From contig NZ_CP151997.1 of the NCBI RefSeq assembly GCF_038595005.1, positions 558,001 through 622,000 on the forward strand: 64,000 bases of DNA, written 5' to 3'. Made by a program: the position numbers and the translations under genes. The notes beneath the pieces were generated by a model that saw only the letters and a list, made by a program, of their open reading frames with translations, did not search any database and was not told where the DNA came from. This stretch comes from Chryseomicrobium sp. FSL W7-1435. Its GTDB lineage: Bacteria > Bacillota > Bacilli > Bacillales_A > Planococcaceae. Within the stretch, counting starts at the first letter, position 1. Each line of letters starts with the position of its first letter. Positions 14,971 through 23,034 of this stretch are shown piece by piece.

Positions 14971-17860
14971 ATTCATGCGTCAAATAATGATACAAATTAA
15001 ACTCCACAGGCTGCTGTAATTTGAAGATCATAGTGACAACTGGCTTTAACTCCCCGTATTTATCAGGCATGATCTCTTGTTGTAATGAAGACAGGTCCAC
15101 TGTGACTTCACCGATATAGTAAAGGTCTTTGCCTTCGATATTGTCCTTCTTAATAAATAAATGAGGTCGTAACCCGTCTTTAAAAGCTTGAAGAAATCTC
15201 TTGATTGATGGAGAGTCTAATCTAAAGTTTACTTTGGTGTACCATTTGAAATTTTGATCATCAATAAAAGAGTCACCATATTGAAGAGTTTCAATAGTAT
15301 CGGTTTCTTTATGATAATTAACAAAAATAGGCATACTAGAATGCTTGAATTGATAGCCATACATTGTAGAATGATCGCCTTCATCCCAATTCAAAAGTTT
15401 GGCTACATCACGTCGAGAATACTTTTTATAAAGGGTAAATATATTCGCCGAATCAAATGTTTGAGATTTTAATATGGCAACGGCCAATATATCCTTTACA
15501 CGATGAGCAAAGAGAGGGTTACTTGTTAAAGATTTCTTCCAAGTGAAACTTAAAGCGTACATTCCGTGTTGAAGTTCTATTGGTGGTAGGTTCATATACT
15601 TTCTCTTTGTCTCTGAAGTGAAAAATGAATAATCCAAAACTCGGAGTGCTGAGTTAATTGATCTTTCATTCGCATTCAAATTCGATTCAGAAATCAATTG
15701 AATGACGTCATTTTTTGAAAGCTGAGCGTCGGACATCAAATCTTTCAGAATAACAATTTCGTGTAGTCTTTTCCCAGCAAGTAATTCCTGTGAAAGAAAA
15801 GTCAGCATTCCAACTTCATAATTAGAGAAAGGTAACTTCTCCCGTTTAATTCTATTAACAAAAGCATCATAATGGGCGTTACTTTCCATGATAGTCACGG
15901 GATCAATTGAATGATTTTCAACAAAATCAAGTAGGTCAGGTTCTCTACCTAATCGATTGTAAAGAGCTAGAAATGTTTCTTTAAGATATTTAAAATTATC
16001 AATACGTGCCGTATTAATCGATCGATAAATTTGTTCTTTCGCAACCTGTTCAAAAATAACTGTTGATGCACCTTTAATATAGCTAGTATCGGCGACCGAG
16101 CGACGAATCGTATCTTTATTTAACGACGAGTCTTCGGACAAAGCCATAGGAATTAAATAGTTATTTTTGTAGTTACCAATGAAATCAATAATGGTCACGT
16201 AGTCTTTAGACGGATGTTTCCGTAATCCACGTCCCAATTGTTGAATAAAGATAATACTGGACTGCGTCTGACGAAGCATGACTACTTGATTGATACTTGG
16301 AATGTCGATTCCTTCATTGAAAATATCGACAGTAATAATATAGTCGAGATGACCATTCTCCAATTCATCAACTGTCTCTAAGCGTTGCTCCATAGAATCA
16401 GAGCCAGCTAATGCTTTTGTCCGGTAACCACGGAGATTTAATTGCTCAGAAATTTCTTTTGCTTCTTCAATACGACTACAGAACATAAGTCCTCGAACCG
16501 AATCTCCCGCATAACCATAGTAAGTGATCTTCTCCACAATATGATTAATGCGTAAATCAGACACTAAAGAACTGAACGAAACATTTTCATCGAGTAATAG
16601 TCCATCTAGTTCAATATCTGTTACACCGAAGTAATGGAAGGTACTCAGTAAATCTTCTTCAAGAGCTTCTTGAAGTCGAATTTCATAGGCTACGTTGTAC
16701 TGAAATAGCTCGAAAATGTTCCAAGCATCTGTTCGCTCTGGAGTCGCTGTCATTCCAAGTAAAAAATCTGGCCTGAAATAGTCGATTACACGTTGATACG
16801 ATTCGGCACCAGCTCGGTGAACTTCGTCGATAATTATGTAATCAAAGTGATCTTTAGCTATTTGACTGAAAACATTGGGTTTAGAGAGGGTTTGAACCGT
16901 TGCGAAAACGTACTTCGCATCCGTGTTTTTCTCTGAACCTGTTAAGAATCCAAACTGTTCATCGTGTGCACCGAGTACACGCATGAAATCTGCTTTTGCT
17001 TGTTTTAGGATTTGTTCTCTATGCACGATAAATAACATGCGTTTCGGAGCAGCAGCCCGCACGTCAAATGCAGAAAGATATGTCTTTCCTGTACCAGTTG
17101 CAGATACTACTAATGCACGATTTTCTTGTTGTCTCATACTAGCAAGGCTTTCAAGGGCACGAGTTTGCATTTTGTTTGGCTCGATTTGAACAGCTACTTC
17201 TAAAGGGTTGGTTCTATAGATCTTTTCATCAGGCTCAATAGCAGTCAGGAGCTTCTGGCGTTCTACAGTTTCTACATAACGTTCGGTGTATCTTTGAATC
17301 CATTCTGTTGAAAGTGGAGCTGCTGAATCCCATACGTCCTTAAATTGATGGACGAAATGACGAATTAAGTCTCCGTTTTCGTTAGAGGTTAACCGGACGT
17401 TCCACTCATAGTTTACTTTTAAAGCATTGGCAGTTAGATTTGAGCTACCTACAATCATCGAGTACGTATGAGCGTGTTCAAATATGTAACCTTTTGCATG
17501 AAAACCTTTGAGTGATGTTAAGCGTACTTCGACATTCGGAAGTTTCAGGAGCTCTTCGAAGACTTTAGGCTTATTAAATTCTAAGAAAGTAGAGGTGAGA
17601 ATTTTCCCTGAGATTCCTTTTAAATGCAAATCATGAAGAGCGGCTTTTAATGTTGCGAGCCCGGACTCAGTAATGAATGCTACTGAGAAGAAGAATGACT
17701 TACAAATTTGCAGATCCTCTAACAGAGTTGTTAAAACAGCCTCGCCACCACTTGTTTGGTTTAAAAGTAATTGTGGTTTTAAAGTGTCATGGGCAGCGAT
17801 TTGATGGTTAATAAATCCTTTTTCTAAGGACTGCTTAAGTTGCGCATCTGAATAACTCAT
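14969..17860 (-). CDS. PLD-nuclease / DEAH-helicase / DUF3427 protein
   Basis: 963 residues. The N-terminal phospholipase-D-type nuclease (about 30-190) has FHAKGYIF (H121, K123) and GSSNLT (138-143). The SF2 helicase core has motif I SATGTGKT (253-260), motif II DEVH (345-348), TATPERTD (from 371) and QQLGRGLRKH, followed by the DUF3427 C-terminal region. This matches the COG3886-COG1061 architecture of putative restriction/defence helicases. ATG 17860 overlaps the Nudix stop (ATGA), so the two are translationally coupled. The retron reverse transcriptase lies upstream on the same strand. A role in nucleic-acid degradation is inferred. Confidence 0.88.
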   Translation of the reverse strand: MSYSDAQLKQSLEKGFINHQIAAHDTLKPQLLLNQTSGGEAVLTTLLEDLQICKSFFFSVAFITESGLATLKAALHDLHLKGISGKILTSTFLEFNKPKVFEELLKLPNVEVRLTSLKGFHAKGYIFEHAHTYSMIVGSSNLTANALKVNYEWNVRLTSNENGDLIRHFVHQFKDVWDSAAPLSTEWIQRYTERYVETVERQKLLTAIEPDEKIYRTNPLEVAVQIEPNKMQTRALESLASMRQQENRALVVSATGTGKTYLSAFDVRAAAPKRMLFIVHREQILKQAKADFMRVLGAHDEQFGFLTGSEKNTDAKYVFATVQTLSKPNVFSQIAKDHFDYIIIDEVHRAGAESYQRVIDYFRPDFLLGMTATPERTDAWNIFELFQYNVAYEIRLQEALEEDLLSTFHYFGVTDIELDGLLLDENVSFSSLVSDLRINHIVEKITYYGYAGDSVRGLMFCSRIEEAKEISEQLNLRGYRTKALAGSDSMEQRLETVDELENGHLDYIITVDIFNEGIDIPSINQVVMLRQTQSSIIFIQQLGRGLRKHPSKDYVTIIDFIGNYKNNYLIPMALSEDSSLNKDTIRRSVADTSYIKGASTVIFEQVAKEQIYRSINTARIDNFKYLKETFLALYNRLGREPDLLDFVENHSIDPVTIMESNAHYDAFVNRIKREKLPFSNYEVGMLTFLSQELLAGKRLHEIVILKDLMSDAQLSKNDVIQLISESNLNANERSINSALRVLDYSFFTSETKRKYMNLPPIELQHGMYALSFTWKKSLTSNPLFAHRVKDILAVAILKSQTFDSANIFTLYKKYSRRDVAKLLNWDEGDHSTMYGYQFKHSSMPIFVNYHKETDTIETLQYGDSFIDDQNFKWYTKVNFRLDSPSIKRFLQAFKDGLRPHLFIKKDNIEGKDLYYIGEVTVDLSSLQQEIMPDKYGELKPVVTMIFKLQQPVEFNLYHYLTHE

Positions 17861-18273
17861 ACCTGAATACCTTTAGTATTAAACTGCTTTTGGATTTTAT
17901 GAACGGCAGGAATATCTGCAGGTGCCCATTCTAAATTAAAAAGCTCTTCGGCAGATAACCATTTATAATCAGCATGTTCAGTTAAAATAGGTGTACCTGA
18001 TTGGATCTTTGTATAGAAGGTAGTAAGTTGAATAGTAAACGAATCATATTCATAGTAAGTACTTTCAACTTCTTCTCCCACAGTTACTTCGATTTTTAGT
18101 TCTTCCATTAATTCACGCTTCAAGGTCTCTTCGGGAGATTCTCCAGGTTCAATCTTCCCACCTGGAAACTCCCATAAGTTTGGAAGGCTCATTTGAGGAG
18201 AACGAAGTGCACAGAAGATCTGCTTCGTTTCATTAACTAGTACAGCCCCAACAACATTCACATGTTTTTTCAT
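17857..18273 (-). CDS. MutT/NudG-type Nudix hydrolase coupled to the helicase
   Basis: 138 residues with LPNLWEFPGGKIEPGESPEE and ELMEEL completing the Nudix box. It looks like the (deoxy)nucleoside triphosphate pyrophosphohydrolase (MutT/CTP pyrophosphohydrolase) branch. GGGGTGG precedes ATG 18273. Overlaps the PLD-helicase by 4 bp and starts 83 nt after the reverse transcriptase. Nudix plus PLD-helicase pairs occur elsewhere. A nucleotide-depleting or nucleotide-cleaning role in defence is only inference. Confidence 0.88.
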   Translation of the reverse strand: MKKHVNVVGAVLVNETKQIFCALRSPQMSLPNLWEFPGGKIEPGESPEETLKRELMEELKIEVTVGEEVESTYYEYDSFTIQLTTFYTKIQSGTPILTEHADYKWLSAEELFNLEWAPADIPAVHKIQKQFNTKGIQV

Positions 18274-18356
18274 GATTCCACCCCGTTAGCTACTTTTTCT
18301 TAAGTCTAGCAGCCAAATGAGGCAGGGGCCATAGTTTTTGTGAAATCGTGACAATT

Positions 18357-19241
18357 TCATTTTGTTGGAGGGTGATAATGCTGGACATAATTAATTCTAC
18401 CAATTAGTTGATTTATATATTTTGTAGAGGAGATAGACCGCCGTGTGGCTCCTAAATGCCTCTCAACTCCATACTTTTCACAGTAATAGAGCTCTTGGCG
18501 AAGTTTTCTACGATAGTCTCTAGAAACACTCAATTTATCGTTCACAACTAATCCCGTGACCATCTGTGTCGAATATCTACGCATGAGACGCGTTTTCTTA
18601 TTATTAATTCGAAGTCTTTGAGGAGCCAAAACACTATGCAATTTGGCTAGCAAACGTTTAATTGAAAAGTCACCAGAGAACACAAGATCATCTGCATAAC
18701 GGGTATAGCGTATTTTATTCTCTGTACAATACTTGCCAACTTTTTCATCAACTTTTAGCATGAGTATATTAGACAAAGTTGGACTTGTTGGAGCACCTTG
18801 TGGAAGCCGGCCTTTGTAAGTTGTTAACTTCGTTAAGATGACTGTCACAGCTTCCGAATACCCTTGTTGGCAAAAGAAGCGGAATACAGAAACTTCTTTT
18901 AAACTTCCAAAAAAGTCTGTGAGATCTATACGAACCACCATATGTTGCCCTACATGAAAACGTGCCATTTCTTTTAAAGTTGAACCTTTTTTATAAGCTT
19001 TCGCAAAACGACTGACTGGATGTGGTTCTAAAAAGTTTTCTAAGATTTGCTGCTGAATTTTCTTCAGTAACGGAGTGGGCGCCTCAATTGTTCGGTAGCC
19101 CCCAGTACGTTTGGGAATCGAAAAGGTTCGGTAATAGTGTTTTGGACGATTGGTTAATTTATATAGATTTCTTTCTGAGAGTTGAAAAAGAGTAAGTAAA
19201 TCCTGAACTGTTAAGGTTGTAGGATTATGATTTAATTTCAT
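18357..19241 (-). CDS. Retron-type reverse transcriptase
   Basis: 294 residues, only the RT fold with no fused effector. Seen: FSIPKRTGGYRTIEAP (domain 1), RIDLTDFF (D106, D109), RLPQGAPTSPTLSN (from 146), RYTRYADDLVFSG (catalytic YADD at 182-185) and TQMVTGLVVN (VTG at 228-230). VTG is the retron hallmark. The other retron motif, NAxxH, appears as MARFH (92-96), with Met for Asn. ATG 19241 follows AGGAGG by 6 nt; a longer frame to 19280 runs into the RNA gene and is not used. The msr-msd RNA lies directly upstream. It makes branched RNA-linked DNA (msDNA). Confidence 0.93.
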   Translation of the reverse strand: MKLNHNPTTLTVQDLLTLFQLSERNLYKLTNRPKHYYRTFSIPKRTGGYRTIEAPTPLLKKIQQQILENFLEPHPVSRFAKAYKKGSTLKEMARFHVGQHMVVRIDLTDFFGSLKEVSVFRFFCQQGYSEAVTVILTKLTTYKGRLPQGAPTSPTLSNILMLKVDEKVGKYCTENKIRYTRYADDLVFSGDFSIKRLLAKLHSVLAPQRLRINNKKTRLMRRYSTQMVTGLVVNDKLSVSRDYRRKLRQELYYCEKYGVERHLGATRRSISSTKYINQLIGRINYVQHYHPPTK

Positions 19242-19266
19242 ATTAGACCTCCTCGTATCCAACAGG

Positions 19267-19468
19267 TTCCCTTCCATCACTTAATTCGCGTAAGCTGATC
19301 GTTTATGATCGGCACGGACGAACGTAGCTTCGTCCCAGTCATGATCAAAGAAGTGCAAATTCCTATTTGTGCTTCGTGTGAATGACTGGTGAATACAATA
19401 TTACTTACGGACCACGTGTACTGGCGACTCGCCATACATTTCTCATTTGCTAATCTGACGGAAGGGAA
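19267..19468 (-). ncRNA. Retron msr-msd RNA
   Basis: Between the promoter and the RT gene, the transcript begins with a1 TTCCCTTCCGTCA (19468-19456) and ends with a2 TGATGGAAGGGAA (19279-19267); they pair over 13 bp with one G-U. Six nucleotides after a1 comes TTAGC, the retron branch context, with the likely branching G at 19450. Then follow a TGGCG-AGT-CGCCA hairpin (msr), an 8-bp pair CCAGTCAT/ATGACTGG (19389-19382 and 19342-19335), a GGACGAA-gctacg-TTCGTCC hairpin (19335-19316) and a GATC-ataaac-GATC stem. The msr/msd boundary and the cDNA ends cannot be fixed by eye. No credible protein frame fills this 200-nt stretch. Confidence 0.88.
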
Positions 19469-19490
19469 AAGATCCCAATTGGATAGTGAT

Positions 19491-19520
19491 ACTATAGCGA
19501 TCAACTATACCGATCGACAA
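19491..19520 (-). promoter_or_regulatory. Retron promoter
   Basis: On the reverse strand TTGTCG (19520-19515) and TATAGT (19496-19491) are 18 nt apart. The start point would fall near 19484, about 16 nt before a1. A perfect dyad ATAGT-gat-ACTAT (19483-19495) overlaps the -10 and could bind a regulator. Confidence 0.6.
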
Positions 19521-19527
19521 GCCTTTT

Positions 19528-19555
19528 TTGAAAAAAGGGATCATTTTCCTATAAT
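19528..19555 (+). promoter_or_regulatory. Promoter of the helicase-nuclease-LexA gene, back to back with the retron
   Basis: TTGAAA (19528-19533) and TATAAT (19550-19555) are 16 nt apart. Only 7 nt separate this -35 from the retron -35. A CCTTTTTT-g-AAAAAAGG palindrome spans the -35. No GAAC-N4-GTTC LexA box is seen here. Confidence 0.6.
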
Positions 19556-19620
19556 TCCTTGCTAATCCGCCCAAACATTCATAAAATTAAGGAAACTGTA
19601 AGTATGGACGGAGAGAAACT

Positions 19621-22053
19621 ATGAAATTAAATGTCGAACAACGGAGAATTGTCGAACTCGAGCCGACGGGACAAATGTTAGTCAAGGGCGTTGCAGGGTC
19701 TGGAAAGACGACAGTGGCTATTCGCCGTATTAACTTTCTAAAGACAAACTATTGTCATGAAGCGGATGATCAGATTTTGTTAGTGACCTATAACAAAACA
19801 CTTCTAAACTACATCAAGTTCCAATATGAACGCTTAGCAGATGCAGAAGATGAGGACTTTCAACAGTTCTTTGCTTCAAATGCGAACGTGGAAATTTCAA
19901 CGATTGATGCGCTCATGTTTAAAGCATTTGTAGATTACAATCGTCGAACCAGAAAGAGGTTAAATATTGCAGATAAGCAAATGGAGCGACAAATGCTGAT
20001 TGATGCCATTCATGAAGTGAAAAAATCGTATCCAAATGTGAAAGTGCTGTCGCCAAAGAATAGCGCGTTTCTTCTAGATGAAGTGTTATGGATGGAGTCC
20101 TGTCTGATTGAAGACATCGAAGCCTATCAAAGTGTAGACAGAATCGGGCGTGCTTCCGGCGATAGTTCCACCCCTCAAAAGCTACTAAAAAACTCTGAGT
20201 TGCGGGAAGCTATTTTTGAACTTTGGCGCGTTTTCACGGACAAAATGGAGAAGCAGGGGTTCGTCACGTTTAAACGGATGAATGTACTAGCACTTCGCCA
20301 AGTCCATGAAGTGAAGTCAAAACGCTATACCCACGTCATTATTGACGAGAGCCAGGATCTGACGCGTGTACAACTGGAGTTTTTGAAGGCGCTTTATAAA
20401 GAAAAGCCTTATTCCTCGTTATTGTTTGTGGCAGATAACACACAAAGCATTTATGCGCATTCGTGGCTGGGAAAAGGTAGACCGTATACAACGATCGGCT
20501 ACGACATGAGTGGGAAGGCACGTGCACTCAGCAAAAATTACCGGACGACGACAGAAATTTCAACGGCAGCATTTGATTTGATTGAAGCGGATGAGACGAT
20601 TCGTTCGAATGTGGATTTTGTGAAGCCAGCGTTAATTGATCGTCATGGCCACCAGCCGATCTACCGATTCTTCACGACACCGCAGAAGCAACTAGCGTTT
20701 CTAGTGGAAGAGATTCGGATACTTCAAAACGATTATGACTTGCGCGAAATTTGTCTGGTTGCGCGGAGCAATCGCTTATTAGAGAGTCTAGCGACTGGAC
20801 TAGAAGCATCCGGTATTCCGACAGAGGTGCTCCAAAGTAGTGAGCCGAACTTTGAGTCGGACAAGGTCAAGCTTGTGACTATGCATTCTATCAAGGGATT
20901 AGAGTTCAAAGTCATCTTCCTTGTCGATTTAAACCAAGGTGTTATTCCGAATGATCGTTATACAGATCTAGAGGATCAGAAGACTGTGGATTCAGATGAG
21001 CGGAAATTGTTGTATGTAGGTATGACGCGAGCGAATGAACTTCTGTATATGTCATCCGTAAAGAAGCCATCAAAATTTATTAAAGAGATAGAACGCAAAC
21101 ATCTGCGTATGAAGAAAGATTGCGCACTGCGACCATTTGAATCCATTAGCATGAGCCACTATCAGTTTACAGATCAACTGAGTGATCTCCATTCTAGGGA
21201 AGAGGTTGTGCGCCAGTGGATGCTGCGAGAACTTCATGAAACCTATGGATATCCGTATGAGCTATTGGAGCTTGAATATCCCGTACAGAAGTTTTCACAA
21301 CGGGGCTATTGTGATATCGCGGTTACGATTTACTCCGGAGAAGAGGCAATGCCGCTGCTCTTTATCGAAGTGAAACAATTTGGGGCGGGTATTGAAGAGG
21401 GCCTTAAGCAATTGAAAAGTTATTTAGAAGCAAACAGTACCGTGCGCTACGGGCTTGTGACGGACGGATTAGAGATTAAAATCATTGATCGCAATGGGGA
21501 AGAAGTACAAGACATTCCAAAATGTCGTTCTCAGTTCTTACCAGAGACAAAGAATACAAAACGCTACTTGAACCTAAAGAACGGCCGGACGTATTCCTAT
21601 GCGACAGCTCTTGATGATGAAGAGCAAATCGAGATCCGAGAAGAACATTCCGAAGTGTATTTGCAGGTGCATGAGAAGGCGACTGTTCCGATGATTGGAA
21701 ATGTAGCAGCTGGCATCCCGACTCTTGCAATCGAGGAGTACGATGCACGAATTGTTGTGCCAACGGACTGGGTGTTTTCAGCGAAGGATTCGTTCGCTCT
21801 GACCGTAACAGGCGACAGCATGACAGGGGCAGGCATTGATAAAGGGGATACAGTCCTTGTCCATCAGCAGATGTCTGCCCAACCGAATGACATCATCATT
21901 GCAGTGATTGATGATGAGGCCACGATGAAAAAGTATATGCCAATGGGCAATGATGTTTTACTGATGGCTGAAAATCCAAATTATGAGCCAATCCTCATGC
22001 GCAGTGAGGATGTCCGGATTAATGGGAAAGTGATTGGTGTGTTGAAAAAATAG
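19621..22053 (+). CDS. UvrD-like helicase / HsdR_N-like nuclease / LexA-type protease fusion
   Basis: 810 residues. SF1 helicase: GVAGSGKT (23-30), IIDESQDLT (D242 E243), FVADNTQSIY, VTMHSIKGLEFKVIFL and YVGMTRANE. Then a PD-(D/E)XK-type domain like type I restriction R-subunit N-termini: RGYCDIAV (D565) and FIEVKQFG (E583, K585). Last, an S24 LexA/UmuD domain: cleavage-type site A697-G698 in NVAAGIPT, serine S733 in TGDSMTGAG, lysine K770 in TMKKYM. The S-to-K distance of 37 residues equals that of E. coli LexA. There is no HTH domain, so it is not a classical repressor. GGAGAG precedes ATG 19621. It shares a divergent promoter region with the retron. Confidence 0.88.
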   Translation: MKLNVEQRRIVELEPTGQMLVKGVAGSGKTTVAIRRINFLKTNYCHEADDQILLVTYNKTLLNYIKFQYERLADAEDEDFQQFFASNANVEISTIDALMFKAFVDYNRRTRKRLNIADKQMERQMLIDAIHEVKKSYPNVKVLSPKNSAFLLDEVLWMESCLIEDIEAYQSVDRIGRASGDSSTPQKLLKNSELREAIFELWRVFTDKMEKQGFVTFKRMNVLALRQVHEVKSKRYTHVIIDESQDLTRVQLEFLKALYKEKPYSSLLFVADNTQSIYAHSWLGKGRPYTTIGYDMSGKARALSKNYRTTTEISTAAFDLIEADETIRSNVDFVKPALIDRHGHQPIYRFFTTPQKQLAFLVEEIRILQNDYDLREICLVARSNRLLESLATGLEASGIPTEVLQSSEPNFESDKVKLVTMHSIKGLEFKVIFLVDLNQGVIPNDRYTDLEDQKTVDSDERKLLYVGMTRANELLYMSSVKKPSKFIKEIERKHLRMKKDCALRPFESISMSHYQFTDQLSDLHSREEVVRQWMLRELHETYGYPYELLELEYPVQKFSQRGYCDIAVTIYSGEEAMPLLFIEVKQFGAGIEEGLKQLKSYLEANSTVRYGLVTDGLEIKIIDRNGEEVQDIPKCRSQFLPETKNTKRYLNLKNGRTYSYATALDDEEQIEIREEHSEVYLQVHEKATVPMIGNVAAGIPTLAIEEYDARIVVPTDWVFSAKDSFALTVTGDSMTGAGIDKGDTVLVHQQMSAQPNDIIIAVIDDEATMKKYMPMGNDVLLMAENPNYEPILMRSEDVRINGKVIGVLKK

Positions 22054-22106
22054 GAAACTTTTTAGAACCCAGCATCGTAGAATTACTTACAAAGGAGTGA
22101 CGCACG

Positions 22107-22346
22107 ATGAAACCAAAATTGTCCCATATCCTCGCACCCGGCATAGTAGCAATTGTGGTGTCGATTGCTCTCTATACTATAGGGAATGCATTTGAGATTT
22201 CTTGGCTGCGTTTTTACTACGAACAGACTGTTTCAACAGCAGGTGGCTTTGAACTAGAGACAGGTGGCTCGATGATTCCGCTTCTGATCGGAATCGCATC
22301 TGGTTTTGTAGTAGAGCGACTTCTTAAGAAACGAGCGATGAATTGA
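22107..22346 (+). CDS. Small membrane protein, 79 aa
   Basis: AAAGGAGTGACGCACG leads to the ATG. There are two hydrophobic helices (about 8-28 and 52-70) with a basic tail VERLLKKRAMN. It follows the helicase gene by 53 nt and overlaps the next gene by one base (TGATG). The function is unknown. Confidence 0.7.
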   Translation: MKPKLSHILAPGIVAIVVSIALYTIGNAFEISWLRFYYEQTVSTAGGFELETGGSMIPLLIGIASGFVVERLLKKRAMN

Positions 22347-22564
22347 TGGCTAGTTGTACGAATTGTGGACACAAGTGGTCGGCACGTGAAATTTGGAAAC
22401 TTGGCTGGTCAAAAGAAGGCAGACTTTGCAGTAATTGCGGAGAGAAGCAGTATCTTTCTGAAGAAACACAGAAGCTACTGACACTGGGCTATATTAGTTT
22501 GGCATTTCTTATTATCATGCCGTTTAAAATTAAACTTAGTAAGAAGCCGTATGAGCAGCTCTAA
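22346..22564 (+). CDS. CXXC-20-CXXC small protein (TIGR04104-type)
   Basis: 72 residues. CTNC, exactly 20 residues, then CSNC: the pattern that defines this small Bacilli family, probably a zinc knuckle. A C-terminal hydrophobic helix (about 48-62) is followed by a basic tail. ATG 22346 overlaps the previous stop by one base, so translation is likely coupled. The function is unknown. Confidence 0.8.
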   Translation: MASCTNCGHKWSAREIWKLGWSKEGRLCSNCGEKQYLSEETQKLLTLGYISLAFLIIMPFKIKLSKKPYEQL

Positions 22565-22573
22565 AACGTAAAG

Positions 22574-22601
22574 TGACCATGGAATCCCATGGTCATTTTT
22601 T
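22574..22601. terminator. Bidirectional terminator
   Basis: TGACCATGG-aatc-CCATGGTCA followed by TTTTTT. It ends the forward genes and touches the stop codon of the reverse-strand gene at 22600. Confidence 0.8.
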
Positions 22602-22791
22602 ATAAACCGAACAAAGTAGATACGGTATCGGCGCTATCTGGTGTGAACATATAAAGGGAGATTCCGATTAAAATTGTACCGGCCATCAGGACAGAAATTT
22701 TGCGGAACGGTGTTTTTTTAGAAGATTGCATGATTCCGTATAGTAGTAAACCAATTCCGATGAGTAGGCCAAGCATGTACCAAAAGCCCAT
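22600..22791 (-). CDS. Small two-helix membrane protein, 63 aa
   Basis: ATG 22791 (MGFWYMLGLLIGIGLLLYGI) is 9 nt from AAGGAG. Upstream in-frame starts at 22809 and 22797 overlap or crowd that site. It has two helices separated by a KKTPFRK loop. The function is unknown. Confidence 0.65.
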   Translation of the reverse strand: MGFWYMLGLLIGIGLLLYGIMQSSKKTPFRKISVLMAGTILIGISLYMFTPDSADTVSTLFGL

Positions 22792-22846
22792 GGTCATCAA
22801 CTCCTTCACTAGACAAAACGCTAGCTGTCACGAGAAGGTTGCATGA

Positions 22847-22963
22847 TTAATCAAAAATCATGCGAACGAGCTGTGCGATTGCACGAGGAAGAGCAAGAAC
22901 AATATCCACTAGGTTAACCCAGAGAGATTTTGACTCATCTTTACGCACTGTTGACTTTGTCAT
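22847..22963 (-). CDS. 38-aa small protein
   Basis: Starts MTKSTVRKDESKSLWVNLVD and ends in an amphipathic helix (LPRAIAQLVRMIFD). GGGAGG lies 7 nt before the ATG at 22963. Charged first half and amphipathic second half suggest a membrane-surface peptide. The family is not recognised. Confidence 0.55.
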   Translation of the reverse strand: MTKSTVRKDESKSLWVNLVDIVLALPRAIAQLVRMIFD

Positions 22964-23034
22964 AACAACGCCTCCCATTTTCTTTCATTTTACCATATAT
23001 TGTAGAAAAATATACTTGATTTGGAGCTGATGAA

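Noticed and set aside
19277-19504. 75-codon reverse-strand frame between the retron RT and the helicase gene
   Set aside because: It runs through the a1/a2-bounded msr-msd RNA, begins in the promoter region and lacks a Shine-Dalgarno.
19528-19620. LexA box upstream of the helicase-LexA fusion gene
   Set aside because: CAAACATTC near 19572 is not palindromic; no GAAC-N4-GTTC is present, so direct SOS repression cannot be claimed.
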